This document shows positions 10,958-24,400 of a stretch of 64,000 nt of DNA, one piece after another (the stretch's first letter is position 1; the number at the start of each line of letters is the position of its first letter). A program made the translations under genes and the position numbers. Source of the DNA: Owenia fusiformis (lineage: Eukaryota; Annelida; Polychaeta; Sabellida; Oweniidae); assembly GCA_903813345.2 (NCBI GenBank), contig CAIIXF020000006.1, positions 34,820,436-34,884,435 of the forward strand, written 5' to 3'. The notes beneath the pieces were generated by a model that searched no databases, was not told the DNA's origin, and saw nothing but the letters and a program-made list of their open reading frames with translations.

Positions 10958-13900
10958 ACATGGTTTATTATTCAAGTCATCGCCTTCTTTCCCAGTCTTA
11001 TAATAATAAAAAGGGTGAGAAGTATGAACTGTATCTATTCTGATAATCTCTTTTGAGATGCAAAGGATAACAATGAACATACGATGTACATGTAAGAATG
11101 CTTGCACCTTGTTTCTGATCAGATGTAACATTTATTTGATCATTAACATAGCTATGTACCTCATGAAGTAAACATCATCACCATACTTGATTTTTAGATT
11201 ATTAATCGGGATTTAAAATAATTACTTACAGTTTTAGTCCTCATGTCTTCACCTGTCTAAATTAATCACATCGAAAAACTACGAAATCCAGAAATCCAAA
11301 ACGTGTTTGTTCCTAGTGGTATATCCAACTATCAACGAAAATGTTAAACCTCTAATCCTCAAACACTTAGTCCACACTTAAACAGCCGACCAAACTATTT
11401 GACCCGAAAACATTGTGTATCGTTTTCTCCCATATCCTGGAGTAGGTTTCTTCAGCAATTCTGTTCTTGTAAGGTTTGTTTGAAATATCTACCACAAATA
11501 TCTTTACTCCATGGATATCTTTCCTGTTGGTTTGATCAACAAAGACAGAGTGTTGGAACTAATCAAGAAACAACACTGTGGTTAAATTAGGATTTCTCTG
11601 ACAAAAAAGTTGAACTAGTCTTCTTGGAAGCCTATCAGCTAGCAACCCTTTTCAATGAGAGCTTCATGTCCCAAATGCTCTATCATCTTGTTATCTTCTT
11701 GGGGTCAGGGTATTGGCGAGCTCTGTAGACGAGGCTCTATTTCAGAGACAAGATGAGTCATACTCTTGAATATAGTATTAAGTCTCTCAATGAGTTATAA
11801 GTCCCAGTTAAAGAAGACTGACATTTTTAGATTTAATTTTGTATTTCAATTTCTAGGTATCAACAAAGCAACAAACAGGAACAACTGCCTGGAAAACATA
11901 TGTAATGAACACATGCAAAAATATCTACAAGCACTGACCACTGTTTTAATCAGTTGTGCCAATCAATAACTCCAAATAAGACATTTCTTAATGGATATGC
12001 CATCCTAATCAAAGAATTTCAATCACTCTAAACATCACATTAAATAAACATGCATTGAGCCTCTGCCCCCCTCCCCTAAATCTATATTATATTTCTATAT
12101 TCAGCAAAGGTGTGTTACTTAAGGGTAAGGGGGGGGGGGGGTGCATTTGATTCTCTTGCTCAAATATTACTATATCTAGTATTTCTTGCATTTCTAAACA
12201 ATATGGAAGTGTGTACCTGAACCTATTTGAACCCATGCAAATTTCTGTCTTTACAAGACCATTTGGCATGAACACTGACCACAATGACATGAAACTGAGG
12301 AAATATTATGCCAATTCTAGTATTTATCCAGACCTCTCTTTCATTCTCAAATGTTTACAATCATTTGGTGCCAGAGTAAACCACAGTCACAGATTAACCC
12401 TTTGGTGCCTGTCATTACTAAACAGATATAGGCATAAGCTAGGTATGATCAAGACAATAACTGAAAGGTAGGTAAATATTAGCATCTGTTTTAAATGTTC
12501 ATTTTTGACGAGAAAAAAATATCATTAAATATATCATATGACTGTATCATTTAAATCCTTGCTAAATTAATAAAAAAAAATACTCTGCTTTCATTTGACA
12601 AAGTCCTGGCCACCAAGCCCATATTATAAATCCATTACTTAAGTTTGGGCCTCGAGAGGTTAACTTCACCCAGGGAATGCAATTATGGAGATAATACCAT
12701 TATTATAACAACTGGCCCCAAAGGGTTAATTCCACCAGGATATCCACTTTCACAATGTTAAAACAAGACCCTGAGGAATCACCCAAACAAGGAAATAGAC
12801 ACCTAGCCATTTTGCTGATATATATTAAAATAAGTTCAAATAAGGTCTTGCTAAAACCTGATACTTGATGATAATCGCTGAGAATATAGAGAACAAAGAG
12901 GGGGAACTTTACCTAAACATTTAAAAACACTAGTTTGAGGAGCGCCAGGAAAGGGAGGGGACTTTACCTTAAATGCAGTATAAACCTTGTGTTACTCCAG
13001 AATTATGCCTATTACTTACTGCGAAATGTTAAAAATGCAAAAGAAAAGTGATCAATATGACCTAATACTATGTAATCTTATCAGGATGTAAACAATAAAC
13101 TATTATCAATGATCATAGATGTTATATTTGTTTCAATGAAAAGAACAAATCAATCTCTATGAGAAAGCTTAACCCTTTTATCTTAACTAAATATTTTCAC
13201 CAAAATTGTTCCAGATTTTTTCTCCTGTATCAGACAAATGTTTCTTACTGAATAAAATCTTCCAGACAGAATGACTTTCATTGGTTTTTAATATATGGAC
13301 ATGCCATCCATCTTCTTTGAAGGACAAGTCAACATGACAAAATATTCAAGATTCAATTTCTCGAAAAGAGCATAGATTACTATGTCTGGTATACACTCAT
13401 ATATTTAGCATATATCCTCATTCTGTTACTCAGCCAAATGAAACATCCTGATACTCATATCATCTCTTTATTTATCGATGTGACTCAAACGAAGATCACC
13501 ATGGTAATAATTATGACACAGATTTAGCAAAAATATGAGACAACAATACAGATATAATAGCTGACAATCAACAGGCCAACAATCAACAGGCAACAGAAAC
13601 TGCCCCCCCCCCCTCTTATATACTTCACCAACATCAACGGGAGGTATGCTGTAGTGGAGGAGGGGGCTCAGCTCACAACGGTTTGAAGCTGAACTAAGAG
13701 AATGGTAATATTAAATGTTCTGCCTAAAGACAGAAGCAGATGAAGTGGACTTGTATTAAAGATGTTAAACACAAATAAACATAAAGATGTCCATTATACA
13801 CTTCACTTATCAATTTTTATCATTCAAACTTGGCCAGTAGATATGTACTCTGAAGGAGAGTCCAGTAAACTTGGGTATAAAGCTAGATACTTGTAACGAG

Positions 13901-16900
13901 AAAGATTATGTGTGTAGTAAAGAAATTGTGTGTAGTAACACATGAAAGTATAGATTATGCCATAGATCATATAAACATAACTCATATAGCAGGGATCTCT
14001 CCAGCATTTTAGAAAATAGACACTCACTCTGTACCAACTTAAGATTTTGATGAGGCTAACATACCTACCAAAAAAAACAATTTGCATACATTTGAAAATG
14101 AGATAAGTAATGAAAAATTGTAAACCATCGGGATCAAGTATTCGATAAAAGAAATAGCACCATGCCCAATCCAAACTCTGAGGGTTGATGAGGTCAAGCC
14201 TTATATTCAACTGGGGTCAAATCTGTTAGTCAAGCATAAATAAGGTAATATGTATTAACCCCTCCCTATTACCAGACAAATCTACAAAACTTGCTTTTCA
14301 ATCAGTCAGTATGAAATTTCCATACATTTGAAATACAAAATGCAAACCTTGCGTAGTCAAATGTAAAACCTGAAAAATTACATATTCCATATTTAAATAT
14401 TACATATTCCTGTTCATCCTTTTGAAATACCTGATGTTTTTTGGGGTTGTGTACCAAACTGTATGATATACTACTACAATAACAAGCAACGCCATCTATA
14501 TCTTAACACACATTTCTTAAGGGTTACAAAAATATGTTTTAAGTTAAATCGTCATTGATCAACACCCTCTCAAATTCCAGCATGTACATTCTTGGTTACT
14601 CATAAATACAACAAAAACCACAAAACACTTCTCAGTTCGCCTGATAAAAAAAAGCTCCCATTACTAACCCATATCAATGTGACCATTCATTTGTACATGA
14701 AAAATCTTATAAAGTTGAGTTTTAAACATTTAATTTTATTTAGTTTTTTTATAACTTGGCTTTAAAAATTGTTTACTCAAGTATTTTGTAGTGTGAAAGG
14801 GACATTTTAACCTTGTAATATGTCTTCAAATACAAGTGGTATTTAAAATAAATGAAGGGATATCATTTTATGACCTTACTACTGGTCTATGATTAAACCA
14901 CTCTCAGAGTTGTTGAAGAAGGTTCTATTCATATTTATGTGTTGGTTTAACACAAAAAGTGAGAGAACTTAAGATCAAAGTAAATATATTATCCAAAATT
15001 TCAGATTATAAAAAATCGTATTCTCCATCCCCATCTTTCAGATATAATATGTTTTCTGAAATATATTTATTGTGAAATCAAGAGAAATTATCAGTGTTCC
15101 ATTCTGGCATAATGTTGGTTAAAAAAGGGAAATCTATTTTTATTATTGATGGTCCAAAGTGCAAAGTCTAGCATCAGGTCTATAAATCCCCTCCCCTTCC
15201 CCATATCCTATCTACTTTATCCCTGTAGAAGTGAGGCATGTATATGATTAGGTCACACAAACTTGAAGTACATTTTAAGTGTATTTTTAAAGCAGGTGAC
15301 TAACATGTCAAATTTAATATTTCCTCCTAAACCACAAACACAATGAATGTTCCAAAATATACAGTCTTGCGCACTGTCACAATAAATCTAAGATGCTCAT
15401 TTATTCATCTACATTACATAGACATGTTCTACTGAGGATACACACAAAACTGAACCAGGATATCATATACCAATGCTCTCAACCGGACATGAAAATTGAA
15501 TGTTTTCATTTTCAGCTCTGTTTGCGTTTGGTATCAGTTTGTGATCTGTTTGTTCAGTTGGCTTATCTATTGAAACATTCAGGTTATCAGCAAACATATT
15601 ATACCTGACAGTCAACATGAGAATACAGATAGTTTTGTTATAAATATAGTCCTTAGAGGGAGAATATGCCCCCCTTCCATCCAAAGGGACAAAAGGCCCT
15701 CCCTGACTTACTATTGGAAGAATATAACATTGTTTCACTTTTCGACTAAATTTTCAAATCAAGATGGAGTTTTGCCCAGTTGGCCTCCTGATAAAGAAAA
15801 GCAAGCACAAAAAATGTAAACCAAATCCGTTGACATTTAGACCTCTTCAGTAGGTGACCCCACTTCCATATTACATAGTTTTGTTATAAATACAGTATGT
15901 AGAATGAGAATATGCTCTCTCCTCAATCCACAGGGCCCTCCCTAACAACAGAAAAATATACCCCACAGCTATATGTAGATGACCTCCTCTCACCCATCGT
16001 CAGTGGGTGACCCTATCTCCCCCATTGAAATCAATCATGCAATCACATTTCTTTTCAGTTATGTTGTTGGAGAAACAGTAAAATATGAGGTGAGTACCAA
16101 AGCACCCCTTCCCACAAAATACAGAGAATTTTATGATGACCCATTTCTCATAAATGTGTCACAAATGGCATCTTATATATAACTAACTGACCATACCCAG
16201 AATAAATAAGGTATTAATGAAAATGCATCAAAGCCAACAATTATGTGCAATGAGAAGTAAACCCAAAGCATGTAAAATGAAATCAGGACAAAATATAGAC
16301 TTGAACTCATGGCTAATATATTCCAAAGTATTTGACTCCAAAATAAACATTCTTACAGATTTTACAATTACTCTCTATAAATGTCACTGAGGACACATCT
16401 AATGGTGAAGTTGAATACCTCAGTTTAGGTCAAAATACCCTTATTATATTGATAACAACATTTAAACAAATGCACTAAAGCAAGCTATGGGGGGGGGTGA
16501 TTTAGCATCTGTGTGACTGTAAATGGTGCTAAATATATTCATTGAAGCACAAAAATAATGGAACTGTGACTGATTTGGAGCCAAAATCTGTCCTTAAACA
16601 ACAATAATATGAAGCAAGCGAACCCCATGGGGCATTTCACTCTATTAAAAAACTTTATTTAATTTTTTTCACTACTCAAAGGTGTTTGTTTTGCTTTTAC
16701 CAGTTCCCCTTCAGTCTTGCTTTATCTCATGCAATGTATGTTTTAAAAAACTTGCTTTCAGCCTATATACAACCTACATCCAAATCATACAAAAAGTTAC
16801 ATACAAGGAGTGGTATATTGATCCAAAAAGCTTTAATTAAATAACTCCGATCGGAGTACAAACTACAATGTTAATTTTATAAAATATATGCATTAGCATA

Positions 16901-16934
16901 TGTTTCATTACTGTAATGAGTAACTGATACTAAT

Positions 16935-17150
16935 ACAGAAAACCCTGTCTTATTGAGCATCTCTCTCTCTCCAGTGAACACCTGTTTCTTATAAACACCT
17001 ATACCTTGTGAACACCTATCTCTAGCAGACACCCTTCCTCCACACATTATCTACTGACTTCTGTATAAATTACCCTCTCTGTAGTGAATACTAACATTTT
17101 AATCTTGACAAGCAAATGTTCAATATATACAAGTCTTACTGTATACTGAA
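16935..17150. repeat. CAGTAAAACCTG-type decayed repeat, copy 3
   Basis: Begins CAGAAAACCCTGTCTTATTG and contains several GTGAACACCT blocks. It ends near TCTTACTGTATACTG, consistent with an inverted terminus. Confidence 0.5.
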
Positions 17151-17431
17151 CATAACAAAAGGCGCCTACTGCCTACACATGTACTATAAATTAACATATG
17201 AATCATAAATAAACCAAAAGAATACAAGTTCATTCTAAACAAAACATAACAGATGAGTACTAAGTTTTGAACAGTCAATATTTAAGATAAGAGAAGTGGT
17301 TTCTTTTAATTCAAAACAGAAAGAATACTAGGTTTTATCCCATACTTGGACGTGTTACGGGTACATAAAGCCGGTTTATAAAAACTTATATTTTCATCAG
17401 CAGGCAGATATAGCTTTACGTCCCGCTCTGA

Positions 17432-17458
17432 GCGGGCAGATATAGTATATCTGCCCGC
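17432..17458. repeat. Near-perfect palindrome GCGGGCAGATATA / TATATCTGCCCGC
   Basis: Two 13-base arms separated by one base, next to a further partial copy (GGCAGATATAG, 17404-17414). It could extrude as a cruciform or be the tip of a foldback repeat. Confidence 0.7.
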
Positions 17459-17519
17459 TACGTCATAATCGCCGCTCGCATATTTGTTCATAATTTGTAA
17501 CGTTCGCGTAATGACTGTA

Positions 17520-17706
17520 AACTACAATGGAGAAAACACAGGCGATCGGGATCTGTTTGATGGTTTAAAAAGGGAAAGAGCATCCACTTAATCAATCAAA
17601 AATTCGAGAAAATAAATGTGGGAATATTTGAGAGAACAGGAAAATCCGCCCACGGCCAAGAAAACAAAACTGGACATGAATATTCTAAAATATTTCCACG
17701 ATTGAA
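17520..17706 (+). pseudogene. Possible fragment of a tyrosine-recombinase-like (Crypton/DUF3504-type) ORF
   Basis: Two short open stretches in different frames carry a Crypton-like flavour: ENTGDRDLFDGLKRERAS, followed after stops by ENPPTAKKTKLDMNILKYF. The second resembles the basic N-terminal segment (..KKTK.D...F..F) before the core of ZMYM2/QRICH1-like DUF3504 proteins. No catalytic part follows: a foldback element begins at 17748. This is a weak, motif-level resemblance from memory and could be coincidence. Confidence 0.2.
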
Positions 17707-17747
17707 CAATGTAAACCAGATGACCAAGATTGGTATGGGATAAACAT

Positions 17748-17888
17748 ATTATCCTATAGTCGGTTCAGGATATTGGGATTATCCCTTGGCCAATATAATA
17801 TATTTCCCTCGGGACCTGCGGCCCTCGGGCAAATATATTATATTTGCCTCGGGATAATCCCAATATCCTGAACCTCATATAGGATAAT
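17748..17888. mobile_element. Short foldback element (141 bp)
   Basis: Left arm 17748-17786 starts ATTATCCTATAGTCGGTTC; the right arm 17851-17888 is its near reverse complement. The centre holds a second inverted pair around ATATAATATATTT / AAATATATTATAT. No gene. Confidence 0.7.
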
Positions 17889-18454
17889 CTCTATTTAACT
17901 TGTAAGGGATCTGAATGGTGGTTCTGATTCTAGGCTACAACTACTCACAGCTGAGTATATATCAGATTCCCAGGGTATCTACTCCGACTTTTTTAAGATG
18001 AGGGCTGTTCATAACATTTCTCTGTTTGCTACAACAACATGGGACCATGGCTAAAATATGAGATGTCTTGGTTTAGAATGATTAAGTGATAGGGCATGTT
18101 AGGGGAGGTTAAATATCGAAATGACATTGCCAAAATTTGGGGCTTTCAAATTTTTTTCAGAGAATTCTTAGGTCTCTTGGGTCATCCCGATTTTCCAGAG
18201 GAATTGTTTGTTTGAATTTTAAGAGAGATAATACATAGACTAGATTCAATAATTATCCTGGTATAAATTTCATCAAAAATCTGAAAACCTCATACCATCG
18301 AAATCCAAGATGTTCTACACACGAGAAGCCAGCCTCAGCCTATCGGTACATGTAATAGTATGTACCTCTACCTTCAATGGTATATATGGCAGGCAACACA
18401 ATCAGATAATTTTGGATTTTGGAGGATATGTTAGATGCCAACAACTCTCCAAAG

Positions 18455-18595
18455 TGATCACCTGTGTCTAGTGAACACCCCTTGTCAACACATACTCCAT
18501 TGACTTCTGCATAAAATTGCCTCCCTGTTGTGAACACCTACCTACAGTGTACAGTGTGGCTCCATATGTGTTCACTGTATACAGGTTTTACTGCA
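18455..18595. repeat. CAGTAAAACCTG-type decayed repeat, copy 4
   Basis: Contains CCTGTGTCTAGTGAACACC and GTGAACACCTACC blocks and ends ACAGGTTTTACTG, the inverse of the family's start. Confidence 0.5.
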
Positions 18596-19057
18596 CATAG
18601 AATTACCTCAACCCATGGTCTCCCTTAACCTTTGTTTAGGCTTGATGCGAGACTAAAAACCACAACTTGTACTTATATGAAGACATAATGCACCTTGATG
18701 ACATTGCAAGATAAGATCTTCACTAGATTTGCCTGTAAATTCCCTTTTGATCCACTGAGTTAGGGGACATAGCCTACCTTCCTAGAAAGACTCATTTCAG
18801 GAATTGGCTATAGTGGGGGCTAATTTGTATTCTCTACAGGTTAAGTAACTTCTCTATCAATCCAATATAAACTGATGAGCTTATCAGCTGTATAGGAGGA
18901 GCTTAGCAGCTGACCAGGACCACCTCTTCATTATAGCAACCATTTAACCTAAAATTCTATCTATGTTAGTAAAATCTCTCAACATTCCCCTGCCATTATA
19001 CCATAATTGTTTGAATATTTTTCTGCCACTAAATCGTGGAACATACTTTATAGAATA

Positions 19058-19190
19058 TAGTAGAACCTGAGTTAGTAGAACACCTAGAGCTGTAAGTGGA
19101 AAACTAGTAGAACACTGCTTTAAGATACCATAAGTGTTCTACATTCATAGGACCTACATGTACTAGCAGACAGTGCTGTAGTTAGGGTAT
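19058..19190. repeat. CAGTAAAACCTG-type decayed repeat, copy 5
   Basis: Starts TAGTAGAACCTGAGTTAGTAG with repeated GTAGAACAC blocks. It is a diverged family member. Confidence 0.35.
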
Positions 19191-19944
19191 AACTTAAAAC
19201 ATATCTCCAGTTCCTTTCCTGCATTAAACCCCCCCCCAAAAAAATGCATCAATAGATAGCCTACGTAGCATTATGATATATTTTAACTACCTTCTGCAGC
19301 TAATAACACGTAAATATATGCATAATGAATCTGTATATGTAATGCATAAATGACTATAAAAAACAAATAAAATTTCAACTGGATTCCCAGACTACAGTAA
19401 TCTAGACTTATGGTAAGGAATAAAATGTTTCATTTTCAGAACAAAATCAACATCACACTTGCAGGACCCAACACAGGCCATATGTTAGTTAGAGATCAGA
19501 GATAGATGCTTTCAGAGCAGACATCTGGCATCCATCAAATATTTGCATTAGTCCAGGTATGACTAATACAGTCAGAGTAGCCTGACCTCGTTCATCAATT
19601 TGCTAGCTAGTGAGCGAAATAATTAAATTATTACGATTAAATACGGAGAAATTTGCATATTTTTTCATTCATTCTGAATGCGTCAAGTTGTATTTTATTG
19701 ACTGTATTTTATTGGAATTACTAGTCAATACCAAATACTTGCTTTTTTGAATTTGGTTGCGTGATTATAATACACTGATGTTTTCTAATTTATTTCATGT
19801 AATATGTCATGGAAAACCTATTTTTCACTGACTTCAGTTAATAGAAATACTATTAAGATCAACCTGACAAAGGAACATAAGTTCCTAAAATTCCTCCCCA
19901 AACCCAAACAAACAAATAGCCAAACAAACACATGTGTATACATT

Positions 19945-20112
19945 AGCAGGGACGTAGCCAGGATTTGCCAAGGGGGGTTCACTTTTTGGAAAATTCCAGG
20001 GAGGTTCACTTTTGACAATTTTGTTCCAAAAATGGCCAAATCACTTAAAAAGTGCCCAGAATGATGAAAAACTGCATGATTTTGAAAGAATTTTTGGCCA
20101 GGGAGGTTCGCT
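19945..20112 (+). repeat. GGCCYGTAGCCAGG-family repeat, copy 3
   Basis: Reads GCAGGGACGTAGCCAGG, then GGGGTTCACTTTTTGGAAAA, CAATTTTGTTCCAAAAATGG and GATGAAAAACTGCATGATTT, closely matching the copy at 56158-56362. The right end is lost. Confidence 0.75.
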
Positions 20113-21311
20113 TGAAACCATTAGGTTTCTACCCAAACAAAACTCTATTCCACCTCCTTATATTTTGAACCCGCCCAAAGGAAACATGGCATGTGTCTAT
20201 AAGAAGGGGAGGGAGGGGGGTGAGAACCAAGGGCACACACACTGATTAACAAATAGGAGCATGTCATGACCCTGATCTTGAAACTGCTACCATTGCACTT
20301 CTAAAACACAAAGCACAGCTGTTACCTAGATATAGTACAGACAATACTATTAATTAACCACTTGGCCTTACATATACAGTACTGTAGATATTATTAATGA
20401 ATTGATAATAGCATGTCTGCTAAATATAACGCCAGTAGGTATTAATAGTACAGAAAACTGATAATCAAATGCGCTTTTATAATATGTTTAGTTGATTAGT
20501 GTTTTTAGCTTTAATTTTTTTAGATTAAGGTAAATCATATTCAATGACAATATACCCCAAAGTCTGTTAGGGAAAAAAGTGAGAAATCTGGGAATGGAGT
20601 GCTTTTTGCCATGATATCACATTAAAAAGATAATAAAAACTGAGCTGAGGTTGGTTAATCTTATTGACGCATGAAGATACAAGAATTACTTCTGCTAGCA
20701 ATCAAGCAAGACCCCTGCCTAATCAACAATTCTCTCAGCTGGGACCACATTTCAATTCCAACATTTCCAAGCGAGAAATCACAACTGTCAAAATGTGACA
20801 AGATTTATCCAAGAATTTTGAGATGTCATTATTTTTTTGGTCATATCCAAAATGAGTTTTGCTTCAAGTCTCTGCAGTCTCACTCAACTCAAGCCCCTCC
20901 CCAATCTACTGGACATTAAGACTTTTGGGGGTGAGGCGTGTAGGTGTGAGGGTTAACACAGTAAGACTGCTCTAAATATTGACTTAATGAGGGAGTCAAA
21001 AGTGATTAATTTTAGGGTATTTCTACCCATTTACTATGTAGTTCTCACAGTGTTGTATTGTGGAGTCTAGCTACAACATAACTTTGTGTTGGTGAAATAG
21101 ATAAGGGGGTAGGTCTACAGTCTTAAAGCAAGACTATATCGCGGACTACTGTAGTACTCGGTTATGTAGTTCTCAATGTTTACAAATAGGTAGGTATAAT
21201 AAAAAGAGTGCTATAAATGTACATTCCATTGATTCATTCCATATCATAACGCTTCAAAATTCACCTTTGTAAACAGACCCTTTTATTCTCATACTTTCTG
21301 GTTATATATCT

Positions 21312-21400
21312 ACAGTAAAACCGATGTAAGTGAAATACCAATATCCATTGAACATTAATTCGATAGACGTTTAATAGAAAATTAATTCAATGACAGAGGG
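21312..21400. repeat. CAGTAAAACCTG-type decayed repeat, copy 6
   Basis: Starts CAGTAAAACCGATGTAAGTG and is followed by degenerate ATTGAACATTAATTC blocks. Confidence 0.35.
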
Positions 21401-24400
21401 GTTATGTTGATCACTTGCATTATTTACTTGTGTTTGATATTTGAGAGAGGGACGCAAGGACTTAAAGCAACCGAAACTACAGATGCTCTACCATGTTCTG
21501 ATAAATGCAATAAAAAAATCTTCTGAACAGTATAATTAGCTGGACAAAAAATGGTTGAGAAAAATTCCTGGTATGTACAATGAAAGACCTGACTCAAGAA
21601 TACTTCTTCATTATTAATTTGCTGCAAATCTGAATAGTTCAATTTTGTACAGATGTGCTAGATAGCCCAATCACCCAAATCCATTACAATTCATCGATCC
21701 ATATCAACTCTAGTAATTAATAGTTCCACATTAATTTATCAAATGTGCAAAAAGTTAAAACTATCTTGACCAAACAAAGCTTTGACCAAATTACATTCTA
21801 TCTGATTTTGATTAAACCATTCATGAAATATCAAACTTAATGTGAAATAGAGAGAAAACTTGGAAATACACAAGGAATGAGTTCCATAGAACTAACTTGA
21901 ACATACTAATGGTTATTCTTGCAAAAGTTTTTACATCAAAATATCCCTTTTTTGAATAAATGAGAATGCATGATGTAAGTCAAGATTTTTTGTCTTGGAA
22001 TATTGATGGAAGAAAGGTGCCTGATGGCAATATTATACCCAGTCAGGGTGACAAATAATGAATCCAATTCTAAGATTCTGAAGAGGAGTCTTCTTGCTAT
22101 TCGAAACACAAGTTTGTGTCTATAGAAGACATGAGCATTTATAGAGTATGTTGCGAGAATTGAAAATTACTAGAAAATGACAAGCTAGCAAATATTGCAA
22201 TTGCCATTTATATCAATTTAGGCTATATGCAAAGATGCCACAAAAATGCCAAGTAACTGATTTCTGAAATCCAGAAAAATCATTGAAGATTTTTCACTAG
22301 TACTACCCCCCCCCCCCCAATACATACATGATTTAACTGAGGTTGAATTATTTTGTACTACAGCAATAGAAGACCCATTAGCAACCATACTTCTGCATGA
22401 ATGGTGATGCCTGGAATATGATTGAAATCAAATAGTCACTCACAGACAATTAACTTGGCTTCTGTGACACTATCAGTGACAGGGCAGAGTTTATCACAAC
22501 CAACAATCCATGCAATGTTTCTGTCAAAAGTAATGAGAGAAAATTGTTTAAACAAAGACCATAGTCCTTTTAGGTGCTATTTTCACCATGGAAAACCTAT
22601 AATTTTTCACCATGGAAGAAACTCTCAAATATTTAAAAAATATAAAGAAACAAATTGGATTCATCATGACAACTGTTATCTAATAATTTGAACTGTCATA
22701 GACCTAAATATTGCATCAAAATAGGTCCAAACAACAACATGTGTATTCACATTATGAGAAATAACTGCATGAAAATATTAAGGCACGACTTTCCTTCAAT
22801 AGAGAATTTCATCTTCAAGCTCTGACACAGTAGATATATGACACATCACAAAAAAAGAAAAAGATGGGTTAAAGTATATTTTGCCAGGTATTCATTTGCA
22901 GAAGATATTATATCCAGCACCTTTCCTTCAACTGTGAAGAAGCTTGATCATTATTGGGGAACATATCAAAACCCGCAACATGGATATTACAACTGTCAAG
23001 GGTTACAATTTGTTGAAGGATGAACGAATGGTAACCATGTTAATATTTGGAGTAAGCAGTTTACTTCTTGGGAAAGAAATGATTTATCTATCTAAAATAA
23101 AAGATTTAAATTGAGATGTATCCTTGATAGAAAAAATGGTTTTGAAATGGTCCCTGAGACATTGCGGATATGAGTAAAAGCTCTGAAGATTATAGCTATG
23201 AAATTCACGCTTTATTTCATTTCTTGATGTTAACATGGCTTTAAGAAAATGTAGTGTTAAATCAAAATGATATTCTCCCAACTGCACTTGAAATACTAAC
23301 CTTTATCAACATTTTGAATCAGAATACAGTCATCAAAGTTGATCAAAATTCTTCATTGGTATAAAATTGCTTGGGTATGTAGGGGTACAGATTGCAGTTT
23401 TTGATTGGACAGTTTGGTGCACAGATACATCAAATGATGAATAAGTCCAAAATCGTATTTAGAATTTCAAAATTAATTCCTTAAATCTCTTACTCAAACC
23501 CCTCTCCCTATGTCTGCCAACATACAGTATAGTTAGAATCTATGAAACCAAAACTTGGATTTCTTTAATTATGGACTGATGATGTCATTGAACAGATTTA
23601 AATATCAGGTTCAATAAAGGTTATCATTAAAACATTAAAATCGCCATCAATGTAGCCAAACTTTAACTGAAATGGGACCGATTCCAAACCATAGTTTGGT
23701 CAACGAGACCTAAAGCCTTGTTGATCGAAATGTAACACTACAATACAGTACTTTAATTCAAAATTACGAATGTTTACTTAGCCTCTATTCAATGACGCTA
23801 AGCTGTACAACTTTCAATGGATTAAATTCAAATTCCAAAATGATTTCAAATAGAGCCTCAGCCAATCTAACTGACTTTCAATTGTAATTGGTTTACATTA
23901 GATCATAGCACATATAGAATGCTGCATTAGATCTAGACACAGGTTCCTGATAGGGGTTCACTGTTCCAGACTAGAGCCAGAGGGCAACATGCAAAATCAA
24001 TTGCCAAATATAACCATGTGCTGATAGTAAAAATAGCGTTATTGGTTACCCCTGTTTTGAGGTAGTTTACCTTTACAAATGGCTGACTTATATATGATTT
24101 CAAAATATTTCAGAATGGTAATTCTGGAGAATGACTAAACCTGTCTTGAATGTATATTACCCCTCTATCTTTACCTAAGCATTCCAATCTTTGGCAGACA
24201 CTGTCTTCAACAAAAATACAATATTTAGATAACTCTAAATCTTGCATAATGTGTCGAAGTTTTTTGTTGAGAAATCTTCTGATAAGCCTCTATAGTCTAC
24301 TATTGCTTTAGTTATCTTAGACCACTGAGAAGTTTTGAAAAAATATATATCATTAACTGAAATGAAATGGCCTTGCTAAAAAAACAAGTTCAAGTAGAAC

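Noticed and set aside
11204-11256. Small minus-strand exon candidate between tttag and gtaagtaatt
   Set aside because: The donor at 11230 is good but the acceptor is weak and the short reading hits a stop if joined to the delta-catenin exon; too little to annotate.
13824-14210. 128-codon minus-strand frame rich in aromatic residues
   Set aside because: Composition is that of translated AT-rich DNA; no motif or helix pattern of a real membrane family could be assigned.
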